A stretch of DNA of 43,630 nt from Sphaerosporella brunnea. Lineage: Eukaryota; Ascomycota; Pezizomycetes; Pezizales; Pyronemataceae. Shown one piece after another: positions 9,161-19,898 of this stretch (position 1 is the stretch's first letter; each line of letters starts with the position of its first letter). The stretch lies in contig VXIS01000369.1 in NCBI GenBank assembly GCA_008704415.1, positions 1-43,630 on the forward strand, read 5' to 3'. A model generated the notes under the pieces. That model saw only the letters and a list, made by a program, of their open reading frames with translations. It did not search any database and was not told where the DNA came from. The position numbers were made by a program, and so were the translations under genes.

Positions 9161-10064
9161 ATATAGGAAAGAGTCTTGAAGCCTACGCCTTGGATTAGTC
9201 TACATGTAGCCTGGCATTGCACAATGCCCAGGAGTTCATTGTTTCAGACGGACCCGTGCAAGTGTAGTGAGCTCACGCTATGACTGCGTGTCAATCATCG
9301 AGTTCGCACAACTGGATTTGCATCCAGCAGCAGGTCTCAGATACCATCTGTCCGCAAGGATAGCTCAACTTGAGCTGTGTTTGAGCAGTCTATTTGCCAC
9401 CACAGATGTTGCAATAGGGTTGATAATTCGTCCCCGTAGCCAGCCTCTGCATGCGGTCCGCGATTTTGTATCAGACCACGCGATGGTGGTCAGTTGAACG
9501 CCGCCAGCACGATCATGTCGTCCGCTAAAGTCCAATCGTCATGCGGCGGTGATGTAGCATGGTGTGGCTGCTCCGTCGGGAGAGCCATACCAAGGAAACA
9601 ATGATAATTTACAGGACCATGAGAAATAAGGCAGGTCAAACGCAAGCAGCAAGGCGTCGCACCAAACAAAAGTCATGAGGCGTGCACAACCTGCGTTTTA
9701 TCGTCCTTTTTGGAGCGCAGCCGCATTGTGCGCCCCCAGTCCCGTTCCATCATGATTGTGACGATGAACCGTTGCCCAAACCCTAATAAACTTCAAACCA
9801 CATACACCTGTCACAGCTCAAGAATCCTTGCCTTAAGTCGCTTCTGCGATGATGGTTTTCAGCCATCAAAGTACGGTTTGCTCGAGTTGTATAGTACTTT
9901 CCCAGTGTACTATGTTACAACATCGCGACCCACCACCAGCAACCTTTTACCTCGCATCACAGTTCCCGCTACCGACACTATCACCGCTACTACCACAACA
10001 GTCCTCAATCTTCCCACAGCGTGTCTACAACTACTTCCCCCACCGCGCTTCAAAGACCTGCAAT
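9161..10064. other. No gene recognised
   Basis: Short frames on both strands and no recognisable motif. The last 350 bp is C/A-rich and could be a 5' leader for the fragment that follows. Confidence 0.35.
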
Positions 10065-10526
10065 GACAGATTTAATCGCCGATGCGGCACCTCCTGGTGA
10101 AGCCGCCCAAGCGGCAGTCAGCTCGGGACTATGAAAACACCCCAAGTACCCATTTCTGGACGGTTCAGAACGTGCACTTCATCAGTCTGGCAAACGGCCA
10201 GTACCGCAACACCGGCTTCCATCAGCACGCTGAGCCTTCGTTCAAGATTACATTCAAGATGCTGTTCAAAATGCTGGCCATATCGCTCTTGATCGCAGAT
10301 GCAGACGACAACAATCCTGATGGCACGTCGTCTCCTTGTTCGTGCTGGCAATATACCAGGCGAAGTGTGACGATCTAGTCGACAAGGCGGATTATGATAT
10401 TCTGATACACGACGGCAAGACCTGTGACGACGAAGACTGCTTTAAGGCGCAAGAGTGGGAAGGCGGACCGATCACGCATCATTTTGATTACACGCGGTGG
10501 AACAAGGACAAATGCTGGCTTCCGGC
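10065..10526 (+). pseudogene. Unrecognised coding fragment cut by a hAT insertion
   Basis: An ATG at 10,065 gives MTDLIADAAPPGEAAQAAVS and stops. A later frame, about 10,336-10,526, reads DLVDKADYDILIHDGKTCDD and HHFDYTRWNKDKCW with codon-like composition, then runs into the hAT end at 10,527. It may be the upstream part of the HNH-like gene that resumes after the element, because known relatives have long N-terminal parts, but there is no shared motif to prove it. Confidence 0.3.
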
Positions 10527-11263
10527 CAGTGCTGTCGAAAGTCCGGCCAGTCCGGCTTTGAGCGCGGCCTGAACCGGACTGATTGAAACGGGCTTTTATA
10601 ATCACGGCCCGTTTGGACCAGGCTTTCTGGATCGAGACCCAGGCGCCTACTGGCACCCGCCAGGCCCAGAAGTACCCGGCACCCGTCGGGCCCGCCAGGC
10701 ATCTGTAGTTTTTTGCTTACACATACATCAAAGAAAAAAACATGGACCCAGGATTGGAGGCATTCGACGGCTTCTACAACATCGTCTCCCAAGGAACCCC
10801 GCTGATCCATGATCGTGTATCGACCCCTGGGAATTGTTAGTGATGCTCCCATCGACGCCAACTTCAAAGGATACTCTCATGCGATGAACACACCTTCTGC
10901 TTCAGCAGACCTCACTGGAATCCCATTGAGCGCAACTCCCAGATCTCGTCCGAACATCCCATTGGAGCCTTGGTTCATCGCTTTAACCCATCAGTTTTGC
11001 ATGCCAGCGAATGGTTCGATCAGGAGTTGCTGAAATCGCTCCAATGCATCGATTTGAGAGCTTGCCAACCGGGCGCGCCTTTTCTGGGTTTGGCACAATG
11101 ACAGACCTGACCTTAATTCAGGACACCGGGCACCGGCCGGCACCTATCAGATATCCAGGGTTTTCTCATGCCGGCCCGAACCTTGCCACATCACCGGCCT
11201 GACCTGACCCACTCCTTGGGGCCCCGTTTGAGCTGTCGGCCGGCCGGACTATTGACCGGCGTG
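10527..11263 (-). mobile_element. hAT element (CAGGGCTGTCAA family), copy 2, degraded right end
   Basis: The left end reads CAGTGCTGTCGAAAGTCCGG and the right part GGACTATTGACCGGCGTG. Almost the whole length aligns in order with 23,429-24,344. The minus strand keeps transposase C-terminal relics, including PRGRYTIMDQRGSLGDD and, upstream in another frame, IPVRSAEAEGVF. The flanks CTTCCGGC and TTGCGGGA do not match, so the target duplication is lost or the right end has changed. It lies between two coding fragments. Confidence 0.75.
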
Positions 11264-11273
11264 TTGCGGGACT

Positions 11274-12157
11274 GTGTTGCTCGACAGTACCACGCTGAAC
11301 AAAGAAGACCCTGAGCGAGGCAAGGCTGGCTTCAGCCAGACAAAGGAAGGCAAGAAGTGGCACAAAATTGACGACAAGCAAGACGCTGTGACTGCACAAA
11401 AGAAACGAGCCACGACCAAAGCTCTGACAAAGAAGCGCGCCGCTACTTTGCGTGCGAGATCTGGCGCGCACACTCTCTCTAACGAGCTCGGCGATGGTCC
11501 GGAAGCACGGATAATGGCTGGTCTGCCTACGCCAGGACCGAGACTGGATGGGCTTGAGACAAAGCTGGATGGGATCAATAATCGGCTTTCCGTGGTCAAG
11601 ACCTATGTCCCTGCAATGAGAGAGGCGCAATACGAGTGCACTCAGGAGGAGCTCGACCGTTGCAACAACCAGTCAGGGAATCCTACCAACCACATGCACT
11701 TCGGCGTTACGTTCCGCGGTCGAGGCCCGACATCGTGAATGCCTGTTGTCCGGCGCCTGCAACCACCCCGAGCATCTCACACGCCAGGAGGGTGAGCTCA
11801 CCGGTCCTGGGCTCGAAGCTGCCCATAGGACGGCCGGATCTGTGCACTGACACCATGGCCGCCACCGTCAGATTTTCTCGAAACAGGTGCAAAATGGCTA
11901 AGACCGAGAAGTACATCGACAACAACTGTGTTGAGAACGGCATCATGCTGCGCGCCGACCTGCACAGGATGTTTGATCGCTTTTTCTGGAGCATCTACCC
12001 GAAGACCAAGGTCGTTGTGGTCTTCGTTCCTATCCTGGAGATGATGCAGTTGCATGGTATGAAGGTGAAGGCCAAACAGGGTGGATTTCCCCCTATGAAG
12101 ATCTGTCAGTGGCATTGGGACCAGTGTGTGGTGCGTTGCATCCAGGGCTTTCAATAG
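11274..12157 (+). pseudogene. HNH-nuclease-like (HNH_2 type) protein fragment
   Basis: Two overlapping plus frames are protein-like. The first (to 11,738) is basic and contains a heptad-like stretch, RLDGLETKLDGINNRLSVVK. The second holds VENGIMLRADLHRMFDRF, WSIYPKTKVVVVF and WHWDQCVVRCIQGF near its end. The NG-x-LL-x-DLH-x-xFD core and a C-terminal WH-x-QC stretch are, to my knowledge, typical of HNH_2-type (PF13391) proteins common in Agaricomycetes, where the domain is predicted to cut DNA by a metal-dependent HNH mechanism. The first histidine region may survive as RRYVPRSRPDIV, with Tyr in place of His. No ATG opens the first frame. The last codons lie in a hAT terminus starting at 12,143, so the natural C-terminus is lost. 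Confidence 0.55.
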
Positions 12158-12500
12158 TCCGGCCGCCCGCCAGGTCAAACCGGGCCCCACGGAGTGGGTC
12201 AGGTCGGGCCGGTGATCTAGCAAGCCCGACAGGTTCGGGCCGGCATGAGAAAACCCTGGATATCTGATAGGTGCCGGCCGGTGCCCGGTATCCTGAATTA
12301 AGGTCCGGTCGGTCATTGTGCCGAACGCGGGGCCACTAAAAGCGATAATCATTCGGTTTTCGCTGCAGCTAAAGCGTCGACGGCAATCAAAAGACTAGTC
12401 GATCCACCCCAAAAACAGCAACTCGGACGAGAGTCGGAATAAAACGGAGCGGACCTGTTGACCGTTTGCCCACAAATAACGCCCTTGAACCCAAAGAGTG
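12143..12500 (+). mobile_element. Fragment of CAGGGCTGTCAA-family hAT element, inverted
   Basis: It starts CAGGGCTTTCAATAGTCCGG and is the reverse complement of the 3' parts of 10,527-11,263 and 23,429-24,344. Matching continues through GGTGCCGGCCGGTGCCCGG to about 12,352. The stretch 12,412-12,500 is the inverse of 1,513-1,596 in the short copy. The opposite terminus is not found downstream, so it is truncated or rearranged. The preceding 8 bp (GTTGCATC) have no visible partner. Confidence 0.7.
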
Positions 12501-13700
12501 TCGCTCGCAGGAGAGCAGGAAACAAACGGAGCCAGTTAGCAAGGCGGTAGCGCTTGCAGTGAGCTCTCCCATCGAGACTGAAGGGAACTATATCGTGCGA
12601 AGCCTGCGAGCGATACGATCGACCCAAGCCCGCAACCCGTAACAGGGGCCCCCTCTGCGGGTAGGCAGAGGCACCAATGGTTTTAGGCACCGAAGGCGTT
12701 CCATTTCGGACGTTAGAAGCGGGCGTGCACATGGGCGGAGGAATGCACGTGGTTGTGGGTAGGTCGGGAAGGGAGCACGTCAAGTCGATATAGGGATCAC
12801 TTCCACTGAAGGGTTGGAGGAGGCCTTGGTTTTCGATTCACGCTTTTCACCGATTCGATTTCCTTTGTCAATTTCCTTAGAAGAGCCGCAGGCCTCAGTA
12901 GTCGGCTCAGCGGAAGGGGTAGCATAGTCTCTTCTTTTGTCATGGCCGCAAGCGGCCGAATACAGAATGATTAAAACAAACAAAGGGCAGCACTGAGACA
13001 GAGAACCCCGATATCCAGGGCAGCGCTGAGACCGAGAACATGAATCTTTCCAACCCGTGCCGACGCACATCCAAATCCATAATGCAAAATGTATTTCAAG
13101 CACCAATTGGTAATCATTTTATCGTTGTTGGTCATCCCACAGCACTCCGACGGTGGCGCATCGCCAGCAGCCACCGCAGGGCACGGCTTCATGGACGGTG
13201 CAACTCATGAGATGCGCAGCGCCATGTCAAACAGAGACGACACATTCCAGTTCGTCACGTCCACAAACACAAAAAACATGTCGAGACGCGAAAACAAATA
13301 AAATTCCACGCTCGCCCTGGGGCCCGCGCCCACCAGAGATCCGGCGCTGCACACGTAACCCTGAACCTAACTTCTTCGACATCGCAGTGCCCTCCGTCAC
13401 GAGCCGCGTCGTCCCGGGCGCCACGATTTCCGCTGCACCGACATCAAGCGGGACGCAGTGCAGCCATGGGCTCAGTTCACGCGGTCGGCGTGCCTCTCCC
13501 GCTTGGACGGAGCCCTGCTCTCGAGGCGTCTCGCGAAGCCCCCGCAGAAAGGCATCGCGTCGAAAGAATTCGCGTCCGGTTGCGGACTTTCTCCGGCGCT
13601 CTCTGACGCTCCATCACAATCGCGCGCTGGCGGACCAGCCCGGCTGCGAGGCGCACGACTGCAGCAGCCCCGACGTCGGCTGCATCCCGGTGCGCCAGGT
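12501..13700. other. No gene recognised; weak open frames
   Basis: A plus frame at 13,089-13,301 begins MYFKHQLVIILSLLVIPQHS, which resembles a secretion signal, but the remaining 50 residues show no known motif. The frames at 13,153-13,722 are Arg/Ser/Pro-rich and look like chance frames in GC-rich DNA. A short near-duplicate, CAGGGCAGC(A/G)CTGAGAC, occurs at about 12,986 and 13,018. Confidence 0.3.
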
Positions 13701-13747
13701 ACTGAGTCAGCTCAACTACTAAATAAATCCATCGTCGTCATCACCGA

Positions 13748-14126
13748 TTGCAGGTTTGTGGCTCTGCAGTGCGGGCCAGACTTTGGCCGCGTTGCGAGTC
13801 GCCGAGGCGGTTCAACTCGAAGCCGCAGATCGGGATTCGGGACTGGGAAGTCGGTTTGGCAGCCTGGCATCTACACATGTTGGCGGCTTTGGATGACGAG
13901 GAGTGGAGTCTTCCTGAATCGACCAAGGCGGGCCGGTGAGGAGCCCTGACGCGTTACACGGTGACGGGGATCAACGAGAAGACCAACGAGGAGACAAAAG
14001 TGCAGGTCAAGGAAGACGCGGTCAGGCGGCAACGCAGCCCACGATTGGCGGCCAAGACGGCAGGCGAAGTAGTGTCAGTCTCGATTGTGCAGCCATTAGG
14101 GACAATGTGGAAGAAACTGTGGAAAC
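13748..14126 (+). CDS. Possible upstream exons of the kinase-like pseudogene
   Basis: Two protein-like stretches, WHLHMLAALDDEEWSLPEST (13,859-13,920) and INEKTNEETKVQVKED through RSPRLAAKTAGE and MWKKLWK (13,960-14,125), are each followed by a donor-like site (GGTGAG at 13,936; GTGAGT at 14,127). The spacing suits short fungal introns. Linking them to the kinase-like remnant 700 bp downstream is inference from strand and order only. Confidence 0.25.
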
Positions 14127-14832
14127 GTGAGTACTTGGTTTGTTATTGATTGCTTGTTGATTTGTTTGTTTATCTTGTTTGTTAATCGCTGTGGCTGTGC
14201 GTGGCGCAACTGGCGGCTGCGGCGCACTCTTTATCCGCGCGGATCATCTCGTTATCTGGCCGCCATCGCAATCTGATCTTATCTGCCCGCGTCTCGAACC
14301 GCCACTTGCTCCAAAACGTCAAAACCGGGTTGCCATCGCAACCACCACCGCAACAAAAACGTCGCGCCGGAAAACAACAACATCGCCACTGACCCCAACA
14401 ACCATTCTGTTATCGCCCCTTCCACATCACACCCCATGCGCTCAATCGCAATCCACCGTTTCACGATCCTCTCCCACAATGCTCCATGCGAAACCAGTCC
14501 AGAACCGGAACCACCACGAAGAACAACGGACTCGGAACCATCAAATCACGGCGACAATTCTCGCAAAAGGCCATCAGTGTCCTACACCGCCACGTCTTAG
14601 CGATGCAAGAAACCACTTACGGCTGTTGCGACGTTGCGCGCCGATGCTCCCCGCGTTCAATCAAACCCCACCGACTTAACCGCCTCCTCTCCCGGTGTCT
14701 CCTTGTCGGCAGTCATACGGTACCTTACCACGCATCCGCACGCCTGACTCGCCGTCGCATACCGCACCTGTGCGCGAAGCGACGCCGTCTCCGCACACAA
14801 TGATCCCAACATAGCCAAGCACGCTCACGGAC

Positions 14833-15592
14833 ATGGAAGCCCTCAACAATCCGCATCCCTACCCACCCATTCCACGGCTAGACCAGTTCTCTTGCACCTT
14901 TGTCCGTGAAATCCAAATGAACAAGACGACCGCCGTGCTGCTAGTAACACTGTCTGTCACGTTGCAGCGTATCCTGAACTTGTTCGCGCACTCGGAACCA
15001 GAAAATGACGACCCCTTCGGCATTGAATTCCACTCCTACTGTTCCCTCCTCCGCCACCACGGCGTCTGCGCCGCCCCAACTGCCACCTGCAGCCGTCGTG
15101 TGGCCCGCTCCAGCTGCAGTCTTGGTTTCAGATCAAGCGAGTCACCTCCTGAAAGAGCGTATGCAGGAAAGACCAACCTGTGCCGGTCATTCGCTTGCAG
15201 CTGGAGTACATCTCCAACGCGACAACGATCAGTGCATCCCTCGGCCGGCTATCGGAGAGCTCGAAGCTCGTCAACGATGTCGCAGGCGTCTTGCACGATG
15301 ACGCGCTGCCCAGAAATATACACGTCGACGACGCGGACCACGTGTGGTGGCTGGACTTTGGTGCGTTGTGAACTACGGCGTATACAAATATTGACGCGTT
15401 TTGGTTTGAAGAGGAGCACTGGCGCGTGTTGAAGTTGCTACGGGATGATGTTATTCCTGCGTATGGCCGTGTGGAGGATTATGGGGCTGTAGTGGAGCGG
15501 ACGATGATGTTCATTCACTTGGCTGCCCGGCATTGCCTAGGCGGGGTTGAAGCGGAACAGTCACAGGGGCGGCGTTGTATTAAGCGTTCGTA
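14833..15592 (+). pseudogene. Fungal protein-kinase-like pseudogene
   Basis: The ATG at 14,833 begins MEALNNPHPYPPIPRLDQFS. A region resembling an N-lobe follows (NDDPFGIEFHSYCSLLRHHG). After frame changes around 15,080-15,180 the frame reads RLQLEYISNATTISASLG, then AGVLHDDALPRNIHVDD and VWWLDFGAL. HDD-ALPRN (15,294-15,317) matches the kinase catalytic loop HxDxxxRN with the catalytic Asp kept, and WLDFG (to 15,362) matches the metal-binding DFG. A TGA at 15,369 interrupts the same frame, which then continues FWFEEEHWRVLKLLRDD and ends at TAA near 15,592. These kinase-like or aminoglycoside-phosphotransferase-like proteins are abundant in basidiomycetes. The stop and frameshifts mark this one as dead. 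Confidence 0.6.
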
Positions 15593-17690
15593 ACGATAAT
15601 CGGAGGCTTGGATTTGGAGGTTGGTATGACCGGAGGGAGAGGGATGGGATCATCGGGGCCGAGTACCTGCTGGGGTTGGTATAATGTGGGTGCGTGGCGG
15701 TCACGGTATTTTGGGGACTAGGGGCTGGGGTATCAGGATATAGACGAACGACGGCCATTGCGGACATGGTATGAGGACATGGGCGAAGGGGAGCCAGTAT
15801 GCTCGGGGGACAGGAGGTTCTTATAGGGATTGCTCGTAGCACAGTGTGTTGTGATTGTACAAAAACCGACAACTTTTGCGCAGCTATAGTCGCAGATCTG
15901 TTTCTTCATTGGAGGCTAACGGTGACCGGGCACCCGATCAGCAGCAACACATACAGTGTAATTGGCGTCTCAGCCGGCTCAGGTTCATGGGCACTCCTAG
16001 GTAAGCCCATCGGAGATGCGCTCTGATCCCGGCTGCCTGCGATGCTCATCTGGGGTGCTACATTATAATTGCACATGAAACGGCCCACGCCCTCTTATTG
16101 TCCGTAACACGCTAATTCTCCCTGTTCCGCAGGGCAGAGCTGTATTCAATTGTGCCCCAGAGCTGGGGATACAATCCAGGACTCTGATTTGTCGTGGTCA
16201 CGATTGTTGTCGGCGGCCACTGTCCAAACCCTGGAATGCTTTGATCCGCCTGGAGAGGCGAAGATACAGCGTGATGGTTCTAATCACCTGCGAGAGGTCT
16301 TGAACGTTGCCATCAATATGTAGGTGTGGAGGTGATTGAACAACACCCCGAAACGCAACACAGAAAAGCCATCTCTTAGCTTGCTGTGATCCGCACCGAT
16401 TCGCTTGTTCAGAATGTCATCCAAGCAAGACGCGTAACCGAAACCGGTCCAGAGTTTCCCCCGACTGTCAGATAAATGACCGGAGTACACAGTTGGACCT
16501 GGACTTGCTGGACAGCTTCAAATGCCACCCCACATCGCCGCTACAAACGCGACATTATGACGCAGAACATCGTAGGAGATACATCCACTGTCTCTCCGGA
16601 TCCATTCCACTGTGTACAGCGCCGCCACAATCGCGTCGAACGTGCAATGCACCAACATGGAGCGATGCCGCAGGTGCCGATGTCCCTGCCGACGCCGTTG
16701 CTCACTGACCTGCCAACTATGATTCTGTCGATGATCGCGTCAAACCTCACGACCCACAACCATGTGTACGACGTGCAATTGTAGCACCGGCGGCTAGACC
16801 AGCTGTTGCACAGCAGGGGCTACGGCATTCAGATACCGAGCTGGCGTCGGCGGCAGCTTGCAACGATCAGCTGCGAACGAACGGCATTTGTTCGAATATC
16901 GCTGCGGAAATGTTATTGTGTGGGCGCAATTTATTGTGGTCTAACAGGTTGCCACCTCGTTGTGTGTTACACATCACTACTACGCATCACAATAAACCTA
17001 CGTTTTGTATAGAAACTCCAACAACGTTCTTTGCCCGATTCCTCGTGTCTGGCAGAAACCATCAGTGGAAGCGTACATTGAACCATGTGACATGCTGGGC
17101 GTGTCCGAGAACAACCAGATGGTGATCATCAGGTGCATGCTCGCGGAGGATGCCACATTTTATCAATCCCGCAGTCGCGGATGTTCCCACCCTCAATGAT
17201 GTATGGAGTGACGCCCATGATGCAGTCGGTGTCGTGTGTTCCAAAGATGTTGCACCGTGCTGATTTGACCCCAGTGTTGCACACGAGTCAAGAATTCTCG
17301 CCGAGGGTCTCGGTCTCGTGAGGATTGAGCAGTCTCGACATGTCTCGCAGGTTTCGTCGCAATCTCGACAGTTCTCGTTCGGTCTCGTCATTCTCGCGCG
17401 TGCTCGGTTGTCTCGCCAACGTTCAGGTACACAAATTGCTATTGTACGAAGATAGTGTCTGCAATTGCATCGTTGTTATGTTCCTCGCCCATCTAGGTGC
17501 ACCAGCGCGCATGACCCTTCCACCCAGTTTACGATGCAGACTGGAAGCTGTTGATGTTGGCCGGTGCACGGGGGATGATATATGTGAAACCCCATTTCAC
17601 ACCTCGCCCTGGTGCGTCGAGGTGAGTCAGCGGTGCGATGCGAGAGATGCGGAAGCGCGCACGGATTGTTAAGGCAAGGGTTACTTCACC
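15593..17690. other. No gene recognised; TCTCG-rich tract near 17,293-17,420
   Basis: The frame at 17,005-17,199 (VEAYIEPCDMLGVSENNQMV) looks protein-like but short. At 17,293-17,420 the pentamer TCTCG recurs about a dozen times at irregular spacing. Nothing else is shared with the rest of the window. Confidence 0.3.
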
Positions 17691-17707
17691 TCTAATGACC
17701 TTATTTC

Positions 17708-17758
17708 GAACCTACTTAGGTTGGCGGCAGCGCACATTGCCCCAACCTAAGTAGGTTC
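17708..17758. repeat. Perfect 17-bp inverted repeat, 17-nt loop
   Basis: GAACCTACTTAGGTTGG (17,708-17,724) and CCAACCTAAGTAGGTTC (17,742-17,758) are exact reverse complements around a 17-nt loop. It would form a strong stem in single-stranded DNA or RNA. There is no T-run after it, and a bacterial-type terminator is not expected here. Confidence 0.85.
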
Positions 17759-17863
17759 ACGCTTTGGTAACTTCAAGCTCACCGAAGGTCCCGGTATGAA
17801 GCGTGTTGCACCATACCCCCTCGAAGTTTTTTTTATGTCCCATACACCCAATGCCCACATCTC

Positions 17864-17954
17864 AAACTGTGACTTGAGATTATCAATGACTTTCCCGACA
17901 CCACCCCACCCACCTACCCTCGTGCTGGCACACCATCAACACTGCTGCCGGTCA
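17864..17954 (+). repeat. Direct repeat, copy 1 (partner at 18,686-18,790)
   Basis: Shared words in order are ACTGTGAC, TGACTTTCCCGACACCA, ACCCTCG, CACACCAT and AACACTGCTGCCGGTCA. The second copy has a small insertion (CCAATCCACC repeated). Copies are about 820 bp apart in the same orientation. Confidence 0.75.
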
Positions 17955-17970
17955 CTTTGCAATCCTTCCA

Positions 17971-18099
17971 ATGTCTGCACTGCCTAAGAAACGTCTCTTC
18001 AACAAGGAATTCGCGACGCCTTTCACGATGAATACCTTCCTCAAAGAATACCGCTCTCCGATCATATCACTTCCACGATCATGGCCACTCCCTCCTTGA
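17971..18099 (+). CDS. Small ATG-initiated frame, unrecognised
   Basis: An ATG at 17,971 opens MSALPKKRLFNKEFATPFTM and ends at a stop near 18,099. The same frame then reads AQETVSITPPSRTRTARTIS and SRRLMRLF to about 18,280, so it may be the N-terminus of a broken gene. It starts 16 bp after the first direct repeat, which could be its promoter or leader. No domain is recognisable. Confidence 0.25.
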   Translation: MSALPKKRLFNKEFATPFTMNTFLKEYRSPIISLPRSWPLPP

Positions 18100-18511
18100 A
18101 TCGCCAGTCATTCCTTAAGGAGTGCAGTGAACACAGCGCAAGAGACGGTGTCAATCACGCCGCCTAGCCGTACGCGCACCGCACGCACAATATCTCGACG
18201 GTTGATGAGGCTTTTCTTCGCATCCCAGCCACGACGCCCAAGCCCCAGGCCGAAGGTCGAAGATTCTGTCGCTGATCCCGGATGCTTTGTCTGGGATTGA
18301 AGGCACCTTCAGCTTCTTTTCTTGCCGGAATTCACAACGCGCAAACAGTTGGAAAAGGAAATGGAGTAGAAGTAGGAGCAGCAGGAGTAGGCTACAGCCT
18401 TTTCCGTCAGTTACGTATCGCGGTATCCTTGTTTTCTTTCCTTAAGAGAGCCGAAGGCCCACTCTATATATGCCACGATCGATCGCATGCGGTCGAATGC
18501 AATATGATGAA

Positions 18512-18541
18512 TTTTTTTTTTTTAAAAAAAAAAAAAAAAAA
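18512..18541. repeat. T12-A18 homopolymer junction
   Basis: Twelve T are followed directly by eighteen A, a perfect fold-back of up to 12 bp. It sits immediately before a diverged copy of the 91-bp repeat unit. Confidence 0.9.
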
Positions 18542-18545
18542 CAAA

Positions 18546-18620
18546 CACGTCCCAGTTTGCGTGACGAGGCTCATTATCACGTCCCAGCTTACGTGACGGG
18601 GCTCTGCTCGAGGTTTTGGA
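18546..18620 (-). repeat. Isolated diverged unit of the 91-bp repeat
   Basis: On the minus strand it matches the unit tandemly repeated at 34,173-34,624. Shared words on the plus strand are GGCTCATTATC, CGTCCCAGCT and GTGACGGGGCTCTGCTC. CACGTCCCAG occurs twice, so it may be a unit and a half. Confidence 0.7.
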
Positions 18621-18685
18621 ATGGTTCCTTCCACTTTCAACCTACCTAGACGCGAACCTTCCCCCGCGGCGCGCGGGCTGGAGCA

Positions 18686-18790
18686 AGACTGTGACGGGAA
18701 ATTGTCAGTGACTTTCCCGACACCAATCCACCAGATATTCAGCACCAATCCACCCTCGCGGTGACACACCATGAACACTGCTGCCGGTCA
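18686..18790 (+). repeat. Direct repeat, copy 2 (partner at 17,864-17,954)
   Basis: Same word order as copy 1. Satellite locus B starts about 75 bp downstream, so whatever followed copy 1 is missing here. Confidence 0.7.
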
Positions 18791-18864
18791 TCTTCTTCGT
18801 ATCCAACAATGTGGACCCACTGGCAGCCAGAACCCACAACCCCGACGTCGCTTCGTTGACCCAT

Positions 18865-19282
18865 GGCGCGGACATCCCACATCACAACCATCCATTGCGG
18901 GATAGATTTGAATACAGGGGGAGGATGGGCGTTCTTTGATACCTTATATCTGTAAGTTTGAGCTCATTCCATACAGAGTACAGGCCCGTATAACATTTTG
19001 ACCCCGAGAGCCGCAGGATCCCGCGCGGGGCCATCATACATGCCAACCATCAATGGGAGGATAGTTTTGAATACAGCGGCTGGATAACCGTCCTTTGATG
19101 CCCTATATCTGAAAGTTTGAGCTCATTCCATAGAGAGTAAAGGCCGGTAGCACAGTTGGACCCGGAGAGCCACAGGGCCACCCCACTTGACAATGGGGGA
19201 ATAGATTTGAATACAGGGGAGGACAAACATCTTTTGATGCCCTATATCTGTGAGTTTGGGCTCATTCATACAGGGTGAAGGC
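18865..19282 (-). repeat. Satellite locus B, about 2.6 units, ended by a hAT terminus
   Basis: Reverse-oriented units carry ATAGATTTGAATACAG, GCCCTATATCTG and GAGCTCATTCCATA at the usual spacing. The last unit breaks off inside GGTGAAGGC, where the hAT end begins at 19,283. Confidence 0.9.
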
Positions 19283-19350
19283 TAGTGATGGACATAAGCC
19301 GAGCCGGCTCGAGCCTGTTGCCTCACGAGCCGGGCTTTTGTTCGAACCTT
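19283..19350 (+). mobile_element. Truncated end of the TAGTGATGGACA hAT family
   Basis: TAGTGATGGACATAAGCCGA and the following 45 bp match the right end of 2,337-3,123, read inward. The other end and the expected GTGAAGGC target copy are not found nearby. It is a remnant left by an insertion into satellite. Confidence 0.75.
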
Positions 19351-19854
19351 ATCCGGCAGGCCGTTCGTTGCTGAATGGTTGCCACTCCGTTTGACAGAAG
19401 GTTATTGACGCCCTGGTGATGTCGCAGCCGTCCCATCGCAAACTACAACTACTGTTGCACTCCGAGTTGACTCTCGCTATTGCTTGAGTCACTCAGAATA
19501 CGCCAGGCATTACAGATTACGTGTCTCCGCTTTAATGCTTGTTCGAGTGCAGAGGTGTAGGGCATTTCTGCGCACGCTGTCAGCTACCTAGGAAATGTCG
19601 GCGCAAAGGACTGTGCAGTGCTATACCACGCTTCGCTGAAATAATTGGGGATTTTAGATGGTTGTGGATGGTCTAAGCACGCGCGATATGTGGGCGGTTG
19701 TTGGGTGACGCGGACGGATCGCTTCATTGATCGGTGAATTCGGTGCTCGCAAGCAGCGGATAGCCGCTGCGGCGTTGGTAAAACGGGGCCAATCAGCTGT
19801 TTTGCATCGTTAGCATCCACCAGCCGCGGGGAAGATTCACGATCGTGCGCCCAG
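19351..19854. other. No gene recognised
   Basis: Only short frames; nothing shared with other parts of the window. Confidence 0.4.
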
Positions 19855-19890
19855 CAGGTTCCTGTAGCTTTCGGGGTCAAAATGTGATAC
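19855..19890 (+). repeat. Satellite fragment at the LINE 3' edge
   Basis: CTTTCGGGGTCAAAATGTGA matches the end of one satellite unit in plus orientation. The LINE coding sequence begins about 10 bp to the right. Confidence 0.8.
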
Positions 19891-19898
19891 CAAGAGCG

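Noticed and set aside
8856..9161. 101-codon plus frame
   Set aside because: Lies wholly in satellite locus A; its two halves are translations of successive repeat units.
10527..12352. A single composite hAT transposon carrying the HNH gene
   Set aside because: The outer flanks do not share a target duplication and both neighbouring element ends are the same end type, so two insertions are simpler.
17708..17758. Rho-independent terminator
   Set aside because: No T-run follows and the sequence is fungal, where such terminators are not expected.
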